Positions 1 to 8,111 of a stretch of DNA of 64,000 nucleotides are shown piece after piece. Location of the stretch: the NCBI GenBank assembly GCA_003247575.1, contig QJZC01000029.1, positions 54,039 through 118,038 on the forward strand. Direction: 5' to 3'. Source of the DNA: Pseudomonadota bacterium (GTDB lineage: Bacteria > Myxococcota_A > UBA9160 > SZUA-336). Numbering within the stretch: position 1 is the first letter of the stretch; every line of letters starts with the position of its first letter. Below the pieces are notes generated by a model that was not told the origin of the DNA, ran no database searches, and saw nothing but the letters and a program-made list of their open reading frames with translations. The position numbers and the translations under genes are program-made.

Positions 1-1701
1 CGAAGTCGCAATCAAGCTGACGCTCTCCCCTCGGGTGGATCGCTCTCGATCGGCTCTCACGCTAAACGGCAGTCTCGCGATCGAAGCCCGCAACAGCGGG
101 AGCCGGAGGCCGCCCTCAATTCGGATCTCGCTTCGGCCGACGACGTCAGAATTGGTGACGGCTTCGCTTCGAAAGTCCCGCAGCTCTTCGTGACGAACGA
201 CAAGGTTCAGCCCGCGCGAGATTCGACGCTGAAGCCCCAGACTCACGACGGATCCCCCGCCGACATCCTTCGTCCCTCGTAGTTGACCGGTGATGCCAAA
301 CATCGACGTGCGACACATCATCCGCAGATAGTGACGACGCTCGCCCTCGAGCTCCAAGCTAGACAGACCGAACAGCAGCCCCAGCTGATGCGAAATCCCC
401 CTCTCGAGTTCTACCCCCCAGCGAAGGGATCCGTGCTCGTCAGGATCGGAAACGTCAGCAGGGGCAAACAGCTCGAGGTCTTGTTGAGCGAGGCCAATCC
501 GATACGCCGTCGCTCCCGGGCGGAGCAGGTCCGCCCCGACCTCGATCCGACGCGTTTCCTCACGTTGCTCCCCGTAGGGACCATAGACGACCACGCGCAG
601 AATATTGGCTCCGACCCGGAGGGGCACATCTGCGAACCGGTAGTGGCCGGACGCATCGATGGTCGTAAAGTCGAGCAGTAGACCATTGTGATAGAGCTCG
701 ACGTCGGAACCAGACGGAGCATCTCCCTCGAGTGATGTCGTGTCGAGCTCACCGCGTTCAGAAGTCCCCGGCGCAGATCGCGCGACCTCGAAACCTCTCC
801 CGTGGCTTTCCGACGAAACCAAGGCGCCCAATTGGGGCGCGACATCGCCGACCCGTATTGCGCTTGCGTAGAGTGGCCCGAGAAGTCTTGCCTCCGAGTC
901 ATGCCTCGAAAGCGAGAAACGTGCCTTCGAGAGGCCACTGGGAGTCGTCCCGGTTTCGCTCCCCTCGAGAAGCAGGTGTGCGCTCATGCCCAGGAGATCT
1001 CCCTGTACGAGCATCGAATGGCGCCGCTGGTTCGTCAGGCGGCCGTCCCGGTCGCGGCTGACCTCGAAAGTAGAGGTTGCGTCCAGGACGGGCCAGGCGA
1101 TCAACTCGTAGGGGTGAGGGTCTAGGGCAAAGCGCTTGCGGGGATGTCCGCCGACCAGCGCGCGTGCTCGGGACGGATCCGCCTGACTCCACCGGGCGGC
1201 GCGCTCGAGACGACCCTGGATCGGAAGCGTCTCCTCGGACGACACCTGCAGGGTAAGGGATGCTAGATCGACCTGGAAGGAGATCGGTAGCCATTCGGAG
1301 AGCAGATCCGAATCGACGAAGATGTCGTCGCGATGAACTTCGACCGCCGCAGGCCGTATCCTCCGCAGTTTTCCGCCTGCTGCCATCTGTTGCTGAACTA
1401 CCCTGAGAGAGAATCGCCTCTCCTTCTTCGCGATCCAGCCCTCTGCCAGCCCAGCGGCCGGATCGACCCGAATCGGCAGTTCCAGAGTATTCATCAGCGC
1501 CGCGAGAGGGAGAAATACGCGGTCGCGACGCAAGTATGCCAGCAGGTCCTCTGTGACGCGCAGGCCATTCAAGCTCGTCTCGAGAACGAGCAAGTCGTCG
1601 TCGGATGGATCGACCCATTCGAGGGACGGAGTCGAACGAACCGTTTGGGCCCCAGTGAGCGTCAGCAGAAGGAGAACCTTCAGGAACTGAAGTGCTCGCA
1701 T
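1..1701 (-). CDS. Outer-membrane fimbrial usher-like protein (C-terminus beyond window)
   Basis: The frame is open without a stop from the ATG at 1701 to the first base of the window, giving 567 residues of an unfinished protein. The first ~20 residues look like a Sec signal (MRALQFLKVLLLLTLTGAQ). Around residues 320-365 is the motif typical of alternative ushers (VELYHNGLLLDF, then YRFADVPLRVGAN and VVVYGPYGEQREE), a small beta domain next to the outer-membrane barrel. It starts 21 bases after the chaperone gene and completes the subunit-chaperone-usher order. The expected role is secretion and assembly of the DUF4402 subunit at the outer membrane. The family call is by motif and context; the barrel's end cannot be seen. 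Confidence 0.75.
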   Translation of the reverse strand, partial: MRALQFLKVLLLLTLTGAQTVRSTPSLEWVDPSDDDLLVLETSLNGLRVTEDLLAYLRRDRVFLPLAALMNTLELPIRVDPAAGLAEGWIAKKERRFSLRVVQQQMAAGGKLRRIRPAAVEVHRDDIFVDSDLLSEWLPISFQVDLASLTLQVSSEETLPIQGRLERAARWSQADPSRARALVGGHPRKRFALDPHPYELIAWPVLDATSTFEVSRDRDGRLTNQRRHSMLVQGDLLGMSAHLLLEGSETGTTPSGLSKARFSLSRHDSEARLLGPLYASAIRVGDVAPQLGALVSSESHGRGFEVARSAPGTSERGELDTTSLEGDAPSGSDVELYHNGLLLDFTTIDASGHYRFADVPLRVGANILRVVVYGPYGEQREETRRIEVGADLLRPGATAYRIGLAQQDLELFAPADVSDPDEHGSLRWGVELERGISHQLGLLFGLSSLELEGERRHYLRMMCRTSMFGITGQLRGTKDVGGGSVVSLGLQRRISRGLNLVVRHEELRDFRSEAVTNSDVVGRSEIRIEGGLRLPLLRASIARLPFSVRADRERSTRGESVSLIATS

Positions 1702-1722
1702 GTCAGTTCTGGGAAGAGGTTG

Positions 1723-2604
1723 CTAAGGCAGTGCGACTTCGGCCTCGGCGGTCAGCGGCTCCCCGCCTCCATCGTGATCGGCGTGCGACCGAAACCGGAG
1801 CCTCAAGCGGCCGTCTCTAAGCCGGCTTCCCGGAGATGTCTGAAGGCGTACTCGACGGGTGATCTTTCCGAGAGGCGGGTATATCGCGATACCCTTGACT
1901 ACCGCAACCACCTCCTCCTTTCCTGCGTGATTCGGCGTGAAGCTGGCCATCAGATCGCCGTAGACCGAGCGAAGTCCGTCGCGCTCGAGCTGGAAGGACA
2001 GAGTTGGGGGCGCGTCCGGCGAGGTGTTCTCGAAGGCTAGGTCGGAGAGCCCGACCGACGCGGCGAGCTCCCCGTGGCGCACGATCACCGGAATGGAGAT
2101 TCCAGGAAGCGGGGTGATGCGCACACCCATTGCGTTTGGGTTCGCGGCAGCTTCGATGCTGGCTACCTCTCCCTCGGCAGGCAGAGCCTTTGCCAGTAGG
2201 TGTGAGCGATACTCGCCAGGCTCGAGGTCTTCCGGCTTCCGTACCGCGATACGCACGGTCTGTCGCTCGCCCGCTCGAACCAGGATCTGCCTTGGGGAAT
2301 ACCGCAACAACGGGCGCGCAGAGAAGGCCTCGCTGGTGGAGTCTGCATCCTCGAGTGCGCCCGTGGATGTCATTCGTCGGTCTACCAGTGAGATTCGGTA
2401 TGTGACGGGCTTATTTCCACGGTTTACGAGGGTGACTTCCGCAGAGCGGGTGCGCTCCGAAAAGACTACACGCTTCGGAAAGATGAGGACATTCGACCCG
2501 TCCGCTAGGGCAGGATTCGAGAGACTCGTCATCGCGCAGAAGGCGAGAGCCGTGTAGAAAACGAGGCGGACAGGTGGTACGTAGCATGCTCTTCCGTTGC
2601 GCAC
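1723..2604 (-). CDS. Periplasmic pilus-assembly chaperone (PapD-like)
   Basis: This 293-residue protein has a signal peptide ending near ALA-DGSN. The following PapD-like immunoglobulin domain (VLIFPKRVVFSERTRSAEVTL, then NRGNKPVTYRIS) matches the N-terminal strand of pilus chaperones. It should bind and cap subunits in the periplasm and hand them to the usher. I chose the GTG at 2604 over an ATG at 2655 because AAGGAGAT lies five bases upstream of the GTG and because it places the signal peptide at the N-terminus. The gene lies between the DUF4402 subunit and the usher on the same strand. The residual uncertainty is which chaperone-usher clade it belongs to. Confidence 0.85.
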   Translation of the reverse strand: MRNGRACYVPPVRLVFYTALAFCAMTSLSNPALADGSNVLIFPKRVVFSERTRSAEVTLVNRGNKPVTYRISLVDRRMTSTGALEDADSTSEAFSARPLLRYSPRQILVRAGERQTVRIAVRKPEDLEPGEYRSHLLAKALPAEGEVASIEAAANPNAMGVRITPLPGISIPVIVRHGELAASVGLSDLAFENTSPDAPPTLSFQLERDGLRSVYGDLMASFTPNHAGKEEVVAVVKGIAIYPPLGKITRRVRLQTSPGSRLRDGRLRLRFRSHADHDGGGEPLTAEAEVALP

Positions 2605-2641
2605 GATATCTCCTTGGGTCCGATTGTGAGGTCGAGTGAGA

Positions 2642-2669
2642 GCGCCGGGCAGCATGAGCCGCCCGGCGC
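2642..2669 (-). terminator. Intercistronic hairpin after the fimbrial subunit
   Basis: GCGCCGGGC and GCCCGGCGC form a perfect 9-bp GC stem around a 10-base loop, between the DUF4402 stop and the chaperone start. There is no T-run on the reading strand, so it is more likely an attenuator or a 3' mRNA-stabilising stem than a full terminator. Such stems are common after the major subunit gene, which must be made in excess. Confidence 0.6.
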
Positions 2670-2687
2670 CGGGAGCACTCGGAGGAG

Positions 2688-3287
2688 CTAGAGGTAGCTC
2701 ACAGTGACGTCGAAATTTCCCGTGTACTGCCCAAGCTCGTCGTCGTCGTTGATATGAAGTACGCCGCCCACTTCGAGCCCGGCGCTACCGTCCGCCGGCA
2801 TCGTGAACTGGTTGAGGGCGTCGTCGTGAAAGGAGAGATCACCAGCATTGTCGTAGGCGTCTACATTGAAGGTGTCTACGACCATCTCTGTCGCTGCGGA
2901 TCCGCCTCCCTCCTTGGAGATGATGATGGATGGAGTCACACTTACCTGAATCACGCGATTGGGCTCTCCAGTGACGGAGAAGATCGAATCGCTATGCCCG
3001 CCGAACAATGTGACCTCTGAAGGGTTCGAAGAGACGATGGTTGAAGGCGTTCCCGCCTGCGGGTCGAGCGTGACCGTGACCTCTCCAGTGAGTGCGTTCT
3101 TGATCATGTCGCCGAAGTTGAGGGCCGTTCCCGTGAATGTGATTCCAATGGGCTGAATCAGCCTCGCTGACGCCAGGCCTTGAGCGCTCGCACTCTCTCC
3201 TTCCGCCAAGACGGATACAGGGGACAAAGTCGAGGCGATTCCCAAAGCCAAGCCGATCGTTTGAATCCGGTGAAGTTTGGTCTTCAT
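2688..3287 (-). CDS. DUF4402 domain fimbrial subunit
   Basis: A 199-residue secreted protein with a clear signal peptide (cleaved near VLA-EGES). It carries the DUF4402 pattern: ASARLIQPIGIT near the mature N-terminus, LNFGDM, a central beta-rich stretch, LEVGGVLHI, and a terminal GQYTGNFDVTVSYL strand that resembles a donor or edge strand. A chaperone and usher follow on the same strand, so it is probably the structural pilus subunit. AAGGACT precedes the ATG. It is first in the operon, with the promoter expected between 3288 and about 3500. Confidence 0.88.
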   Translation of the reverse strand: MKTKLHRIQTIGLALGIASTLSPVSVLAEGESASAQGLASARLIQPIGITFTGTALNFGDMIKNALTGEVTVTLDPQAGTPSTIVSSNPSEVTLFGGHSDSIFSVTGEPNRVIQVSVTPSIIISKEGGGSAATEMVVDTFNVDAYDNAGDLSFHDDALNQFTMPADGSAGLEVGGVLHINDDDELGQYTGNFDVTVSYL

Positions 3288-3806
3288 TCTTCAGTCCTTT
3301 CAATTGGAGATGTTCGATTTTTTCTGCTTCAGCGTTCGCGGATCGAGTCCGTGCCAGGACGATTCTTGGGACTGGCACCGCGCGGGCAATATCGATAGCT
3401 CGACGGTGATGTGACGGCGACGTGCTGTTCTTCGGGCCCCATCCAGCTCGCGCAAGAAGTGCACGCTATGCGCCTGCTCGGTGGTGTAGTTCAGGCTGGG
3501 AGCGGGAGAAGAGCGCAAGTGAGTCGTGCATGCTTGGGGCCGCACTCGTCACCGTCGCCCTGCCACGGGCGTGATCCGTCGCGTCCCTCGGAGTGGAGGC
3601 GAAGAACTTCCTGGCTCCCGAGTGGGATTCCCGCCGATGATCGGACTGGACCTCTGTCTAGCCCACCCGCTCGTTGATCCGTGGGGAGGCGCCTGTCGCA
3701 TGTGAGGCGCCACTGCGAACAAAAGCTACATTCCGCACCACATTGCAGCTCGCCCCGAAGGAGTGATCGGTTCGAATCTTCGGGCCTGAGTCGGGGGATG
3801 TTTCAC
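3288..3806. other. Intergenic region between divergent genes
   Basis: About 520 bases between the leftward fimbrial operon and the rightward gene at 3807. It should hold both promoters. I saw no convincing -35/-10 pair, RNA gene or conserved reading frame; the only structure is a short GGCGCC...GGCGCC repeat near 3690-3710. Confidence 0.5.
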
Positions 3807-4781
3807 ATGACCCGCCGTTCCGGCATCGCGCTGGCTGAGCTCTTCTCGATCACCGATCAAATCCAATCGGCATTGCCCCCGGCGGTTCAAGACCTCGTCG
3901 CCCGCTTCGCCGTGGTCGTCTATCGCGCTACACGCTCGCCCGGCGCGATCATCCATCACGGCAAGCTTCAGCCTCTGGACGACAGCTTCGCGAGCGACAT
4001 CGAGGAGTTCGATGTCGGCATCGGCACACTGTCGATCCCCCTGATCCACAGCGGTCTCCCCTTCCAGCTTTCGATCAGCCGCGCGGCGATCACGGGCAAT
4101 CTGGAGCCCGCGTCCGACGCCTGGCAGCTCAGCATCCCCCTTGCGGACTTTGCGCTCACCCTACCTCAGCTCGAGCCGGCGATCTATGTTCCAGAACCAG
4201 GAACGGTGCCGCGCCACTTGCTCCGCGACCAGAGCAACCAGAAAGTTCGCATCATCGGTGCGGCCGTACTCCGGCAGCAGAGGCGCGCGGGTGTCAATGA
4301 TGTAGACATCGTATTCGTCGCCCAACCAGACCCTCTCGACCCAACCCTACCCTCGGGCGCAGTCGCTTCACTGACCCTTTCCCCACCGCCCTTCTTCATC
4401 GGAACATCAGAGTTCGGTCACAGTGTGGGTCAGCTGCTCTTCGACTTCTCGGAGAGCTACTCACCGCCCCAAGTCCTGGAACTCAATCAGGGCCGCAGCT
4501 GGGTCGGCCTCGCGATCCGGGAAGCGACGCTCTACGCGCCGCGTAATCTGCCCGTACTCGGACTCGGGGACCTTTCGGGGGGGGTGTCAATTCAGGTGCG
4601 CATGCGCTTCGAGGAGGACGAGGTGATCGGCTGGGGCACGCTGCGACCCGCCGCCCCGCATTCTGCGTCCGGGGAGGCGGACCTCCAGATCCAACTCCTC
4701 GAGTGGGCCGAGAACTATCCGGGTGCAGACTTCCTTGTCATCGGGACCCCGAGCGGATCACGCACAGCGTGCTCTCTCTGA
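3807..4781 (+). CDS. Hypothetical protein, probably the truncated N-terminal part of a larger one
   Basis: I do not recognise this 324-residue protein. It has no signal peptide or membrane segment and is rich in beta-type hydrophobic/charged alternation (for example QVRMRFEEDEVIGWGTL near the end). The start at 3807 has GGGGGA eight bases upstream; an ATG at 3798 is possible. The frame ends abruptly after VIGTPSGSRTACSL, 78 bases before a 152-bp inverted-repeat element, which suggests the original 3' part was lost. Third-position GC is high and the sequence looks like true coding. Truncation is inference. Confidence 0.55.
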   Translation: MTRRSGIALAELFSITDQIQSALPPAVQDLVARFAVVVYRATRSPGAIIHHGKLQPLDDSFASDIEEFDVGIGTLSIPLIHSGLPFQLSISRAAITGNLEPASDAWQLSIPLADFALTLPQLEPAIYVPEPGTVPRHLLRDQSNQKVRIIGAAVLRQQRRAGVNDVDIVFVAQPDPLDPTLPSGAVASLTLSPPPFFIGTSEFGHSVGQLLFDFSESYSPPQVLELNQGRSWVGLAIREATLYAPRNLPVLGLGDLSGGVSIQVRMRFEEDEVIGWGTLRPAAPHSASGEADLQIQLLEWAENYPGADFLVIGTPSGSRTACSL

Positions 4782-4859
4782 TTGATCAGTGCGTCTTGGG
4801 GATCGCCTGCGGCTGTGAGGATCTGAATGATCACTAGGCGCTGCGCGACGACCTTTTGC

Positions 4860-5011
4860 TGGCTCTTCTGGAGAATCTGTGGGCGTAGAGAGCGGTGCGA
4901 GCCGTACGGCCCATCGCGCGTAGATGGGACCGCTGAGGCGCGGCCGCGTCCAGGCTTCCCGTCGGCGGCTTCGCCCGCCTTGACCCGCCCACAGATTCCC
5001 CAGAAGAGCCA
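4860..5011. repeat. 152-bp inverted-repeat element (MITE-like or structured RNA)
   Basis: The two ends (4860-4885 and 4986-5011) are 26-base inverted repeats with one mismatch, beginning TGGCTCTTCTGG and ending CCAGAAGAGCCA. The interior holds further stems, including CCCATC-GCGCGTA-GATGGG at 4910-4928 and a GGCGG/CCGCC-type stem near 4960-4980. There is no coding frame. A 10-bp outer repeat (TGATCAGTGC at 4783, GCACTGATCA at 5025) may be chance. It lies between an apparently truncated gene and a broken toxin gene, which fits a small non-autonomous mobile element. Confidence 0.6.
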
Positions 5012-5043
5012 AATATCCGAGCTAGCACTGATCAGCCAACTGG

Positions 5044-5432
5044 TTACCACACGACAGTGACGCCAAACTGGGAGAGGGCTTGATCGCGCGAGAGAACACT
5101 CGGATCTTCGGTCATCGCCTGGGCGGCAATCCTCCGATCGAACGGGTCACGGTGAGGTTGAGGCCAGCTCCCTGCACGTTGGGCATGTGCGATGGAGATC
5201 GTCAGCTCGGAGAGCGCGGCTTGTTGCACGTAGCCGACGAAATCTCGAAGCAGCAGAGCTGCTGAGTCGAGCTTCCCCAGGCGATTCTTCGTGGCGATCT
5301 CCCACGCTGAGGCACTCGAAACGAAGATCGGATGATCTGGATCCGAGATGATTCCGCGAGCTGTAGTTGAGAGCTTCGGGTCGTCGAAGAGCCACCAGAG
5401 CAGCGCGGCGTATCCCGCAGGTAGCCGCTCAC
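5044..5432 (-). pseudogene. vapC: VapC-type PIN-domain toxin, frameshifted at the active-site motif
   Basis: The expected start is a GTG at 5432 that overlaps the antitoxin stop (GGTGAG). From it the protein reads VSGYLRDT, then loses one base (CC at 5407-5408 where a CAC codon is expected) in what should be the DTHALLWW motif. The other frame continues as ALLWWLFDDPKLS through SASAWEIATKNRLGKLD, DPFDRRIAAQA and LSRD to the stop. Thus the first catalytic Asp and the rest of the PIN fold are in different frames. An in-frame start upstream at 5472 exists but lacks the Asp. As read, the gene gives no active ribonuclease unless frameshifting occurs or the base is a sequencing error. Confidence 0.85.
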
Positions 5433-5653
5433 CGCTCCCAGGCCGCCAGCTCTTCGTCCGGAAGCGGCTCAAAGGAGGAGTCCTCTACTGTTCCGTTCAG
5501 GAGTCCTGGAGTACGTGGTCGCGCCGGCTCGAGCGGGCAGAGCCGTGCATACGGCCTTCCGTTCTTTGCGATGACGATCTCCTCACCCGCCCGAACACGT
5601 TCGAGAAGGCGGGAGAGTTGGGTCTTGGCTTCGTGCACATTGATCATCGTCAT
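5429..5653 (-). CDS. Type II antitoxin, Phd/YefM-like (VapB partner)
   Basis: A 74-residue antitoxin starting MTMINVHEAKTQLSRLLERV, the typical Phd/YefM N-terminal DNA-binding fold, followed by GEEIVIAKNGRPYARL. The C-terminal tail (residues ~50-74, ending PDEELAAWER) should wrap the toxin. The start at 5653 follows GGCGG; ATGs at 5674 and 5647 are alternatives. It overlaps the toxin gene by four bases, the usual translational coupling. With the toxin broken, the antitoxin is a relic or could still neutralise related toxins elsewhere. Confidence 0.85.
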   Translation of the reverse strand: MTMINVHEAKTQLSRLLERVRAGEEIVIAKNGRPYARLCPLEPARPRTPGLLNGTVEDSSFEPLPDEELAAWER

Positions 5654-5929
5654 CACCGCCAACTTAGTACACAAAAATACTCAATCAACCGCTCCAAGAA
5701 GTTGTAGATACCAGAAGACATAGGAATCTGCGCGGAATGAAGAACCGCGGCCTCCAGCTCCCGCGGGTCACCGACCGAATCAGCCTGTGGAGAACCTGCA
5801 GGTTCCGCCGACACTTCGACGTGGCTGGCAGCGACCTCCGGGTATCCGTCAATGAAACACCGGCCCACAAGACACCACTGTCACCGCGCGAAATGCCTGC
5901 TACTCCAACCTCCCTCCGGGTTTCACTCA

Positions 5930-6355
5930 CTACGCGATTGAGGCGCGCTCGCGGGCTTGCTTCTGGAGCTCTTCGATCACGCCCTCACGATCCTCCTTCA
6001 ACCTGCGAAGAAAGGTCGGGGAGACCTCTCCGTCCCCGTATTGAGCTCCCCAGGCGATCATCTCGACGAGCATCGGAATCACACTCACTGCGAGAGGCGT
6101 CGGCTTGTATAGGAACTGCCGTGCATCCTCGGGGTCTCGCTCCCGAATCACCAAGCCCCGAGACTCGAGCCGCTTCAGGCGATCCGCCAATACGTTCGTC
6201 GCAATGCGCGGGATCGCCTCGCAAAGCTCCTTGTTTCGGTAGCGCGACTCCAGCACGATGTTGCGCAGTACGACCAAGGTCCAACGATCACCAAAGATCT
6301 CGAGTGCGTAGGTAACGGGGCAGCTACCTTGCTTTGAAACGTCTTTTGGGCTCAT
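5930..6355 (-). CDS. HxlR-family winged-helix transcriptional regulator
   Basis: 141 residues with the HxlR signature: an N-terminal conserved Cys and CPVTYALEIFGDRWTLVVLRNI, the recognition region IATNVLADRLKRLESRGLV, and the wing RDPEDARQFLYKPT. Members bind DNA as dimers and often sense redox or electrophiles through the N-terminal Cys. It is divergent from the GFA gene at 6431, and a perfect palindrome lies six to eight bases upstream of its own start codon, so autoregulation and control of the GFA gene are likely. The inducer is unknown. Confidence 0.9.
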   Translation of the reverse strand: MSPKDVSKQGSCPVTYALEIFGDRWTLVVLRNIVLESRYRNKELCEAIPRIATNVLADRLKRLESRGLVIRERDPEDARQFLYKPTPLAVSVIPMLVEMIAWGAQYGDGEVSPTFLRRLKEDREGVIEELQKQARERASIA

Positions 6356-6363
6356 CTTAATTA

Positions 6364-6380
6364 ACTTGCAAAATGCAAGT
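6364..6380. promoter_or_regulatory. Palindromic operator for the HxlR regulator
   Basis: ACTTGCA-AAA-TGCAAGT is a perfect 7+3+7 palindrome in the 75-base gap between the divergent HxlR and GFA genes. Its form (ACTTGCA half-sites, short AT spacer) is typical of HxlR-family operators. A second weaker repeat, CCCAGT (6395-6400) and ACTGGG (6412-6417), could pair part of the GFA ribosome binding site GGGAGG. Confidence 0.8.
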
Positions 6381-6430
6381 GATAGAGTACGATTCCCAGT
6401 CTAACAGAACAACTGGGAGGTCTTACAGCC

Positions 6431-6859
6431 ATGGCGATCGACGGTGGGTGCCTGTGCGGACGGGTGCGGTATCAGTGCGCAGCAGAATCGGGCGGAGGAC
6501 ATTGCCACTGCATCGACTGCAGGAAAACCAGCGGTACAGGGCACGGCTCGCACATGATCGTCGCGGAGGACGAGTTCGCGCTCGAGGGAACGGTGACCTT
6601 CTATGAGAAGCCGGCGGATAGTGGGAACCTCATCCGTCGTGCGTTCTGTGCCGAGTGCGGATCTCCGATCTATTCGACCAACCTCGGGATGCCCGGGTTG
6701 GTATTCGTGCGAGCGTCGAGCCTTGACGATCCCAACCTCTTCAAACCTCAGATGGTGGTCTACGCGAATCGCGCCGCCCACTGGGACGTGATGGATCCGG
6801 CTCTCCCTCGCTTCGACGGAATGCCGAAGCCTGACGAGCTGCCGGAGTCGATGCGCTGA
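6431..6859 (+). CDS. GFA/CENP-V domain zinc protein
   Basis: 142 residues carrying the GFA zinc-binding pattern: CLCGRVRY at the N-terminus, HCHCIDCRKTSG near residue 27, and FCAECGSPIYS near residue 75. Founders of the family bind zinc and were linked to glutathione-formaldehyde adducts, but most members have no proven substrate. GGGAGG ten bases upstream supports the ATG. It is divergently paired with the HxlR regulator and probably repressed by it through the palindrome at 6364. Its last 119 bases overlap the end of the oppositely oriented gene at 6741-7715. Confidence 0.88.
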   Translation: MAIDGGCLCGRVRYQCAAESGGGHCHCIDCRKTSGTGHGSHMIVAEDEFALEGTVTFYEKPADSGNLIRRAFCAECGSPIYSTNLGMPGLVFVRASSLDDPNLFKPQMVVYANRAAHWDVMDPALPRFDGMPKPDELPESMR

Positions 6860-7715
6860 CCGTCCCGTCGAGTACCAGGTCGGGGACGCGCCGCGCGAGG
6901 CACTGCATGAAGCCGGCGCGGTCGCGGGGTGAGATGCGATAGCCGAAGCTCTTATCGCTTCGTTCGACGAGGAGCACGTGTAGCGACCAGCCCATCGCGT
7001 AGCCGCGAAACGTCGACTCGACGCCTCCGCACGCATGCACCGATCGGATCTTCGACAGGGCAACGCGCATGTGAATCGGACCACTGTGCATGTGCAAGTC
7101 GGTATCGGTGATGCGATAGCGGGTCGTCGCCCAGAACCAGAGGCCCAATGCGCCAGAAAGACCGCCGATGATCCAGGCAACGAGGGCCTCGCCTGACGTC
7201 GGCATCGTGAGCGCAACTCCCACCGTGCCAATCCAGATCGCCAAAGCCATGCTCCAGACCATGATCGTCGCCCACCGATCCTGCGCCGATGGAAAGACGT
7301 CCTGACGCGCTACGTTCGGGGTCCCACGACCCACCTGCGCGTCGATCGCATCCACGAGCTTTCCTGCATTGGATGTGTAGACTCGGTGCTCGACCGTGCC
7401 ACTGCGGTCGGAGTAGAAATCAGCGGCATCGTATCGAACGAAGAAGCAGCCTGGGCCGATCGTACCGTACTGCAGATTCGCGTCGGTGATGGCCGCGAGC
7501 GGTATCTCGGCCACTTCCCAATGAGCCTTGACGGCCAGAGTCCTTTCCGTGAGTACGACCCAGCCAAAGCCTCCCTTGTGCCCCGTGAGGCGAAAGTGCG
7601 GCGAGCGGTACTTCCGATAGCGCAGAGACAGCGGGCAGCCCTCCTCGCAGGCGACGAGACCTTCGGCTTCGAGCGCGGCACGGCGTGCCCGCGGAACCTT
7701 CCCCAACCCCAGCAT
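6741..7715 (-). CDS. Membrane protein with a bacterial PH-like domain
   Basis: 324 residues. The N-terminal ~140 residues are soluble and may form a first PH-like fold (GFGWVVLTERTLAVKAHWEVAEIPL). Two membrane segments follow (TIMVWSMALAIWIGTVGVAL and LVAWIIGGLSGALGLWFW), then a C-terminal domain YRITDTDLHMHSGPIHMRVALSKIRSV...FGYRISPRDRAGF that matches the bPH_4 type. Function is unknown; related domains sit at membrane surfaces. GAGG lies nine bases before the ATG. The C-terminal ~40 residues are Arg/Ser-rich and low complexity, lie antisense to the GFA gene, and may not be conserved. Confidence 0.72.
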   Translation of the reverse strand: MLGLGKVPRARRAALEAEGLVACEEGCPLSLRYRKYRSPHFRLTGHKGGFGWVVLTERTLAVKAHWEVAEIPLAAITDANLQYGTIGPGCFFVRYDAADFYSDRSGTVEHRVYTSNAGKLVDAIDAQVGRGTPNVARQDVFPSAQDRWATIMVWSMALAIWIGTVGVALTMPTSGEALVAWIIGGLSGALGLWFWATTRYRITDTDLHMHSGPIHMRVALSKIRSVHACGGVESTFRGYAMGWSLHVLLVERSDKSFGYRISPRDRAGFMQCLARRVPDLVLDGTVSASTPAARQASAFRRSEGEPDPSRPSGRRDSRRPPSEV

Positions 7716-7869
7716 AGCTGAGCCTCATGGTTGCAGCGTTCCGAGAGTTCCGAAAGTGTTGCGCGCCAGCCTGTCGATAGTGAGAGCGAGAGAACCCACC
7801 CGCACTACGCACTCGTAGACATGAGCAGACCTTGACTGAACATCCGGACGGAGGTGGAGTCCACTTCTC

Positions 7870-7983
7870 ATGCGTATCAGGATCATTCTATCCAGCATCC
7901 CACTTCTCGCCGTCGCCGCGTGGATGCTGTTGGTCATTCTCTGGGGCGACTTCGGTACCTTCCTTGGTTGGTGGGCCGACTAG
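7870..7983 (+). CDS. Small single-span membrane protein (37 aa)
   Basis: A short frame encoding 37 residues that start MRIRIILSSIPLLAVAAW and end GTFLGWWAD. It has a basic N-terminus, one long hydrophobic segment (residues ~5-30) and an acidic end, the layout of a small inner-membrane protein or a retained signal anchor. GGAGGTGGAG ends about ten bases upstream of the ATG. No other gene covers this gap. It is unrecognised; conservation would be needed to prove it is expressed. Confidence 0.5.
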   Translation: MRIRIILSSIPLLAVAAWMLLVILWGDFGTFLGWWAD

Positions 7984-8111
7984 CTCGCTTCCACCCCAGC
8001 CCAAGGGAGTATCGTGTACCCTTCGGGCGGAACCAAGCGAGACCTCGGTAACCAGCGGTGGCACTGTCAGCCTCCGCGGAATCCTGGGTGTTGGGTGGCG
8101 AGAGTCGGGGA

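Noticed and set aside
930..945. B12-box-like GCCACTGGGAG.
   Set aside because: It lies inside the usher coding sequence with no riboswitch core around it.
5653..5929. Short minus-strand frames (60-80 residues) between the antitoxin and the HxlR gene.
   Set aside because: No ribosome binding site, biased Arg/Ser composition and no motif.
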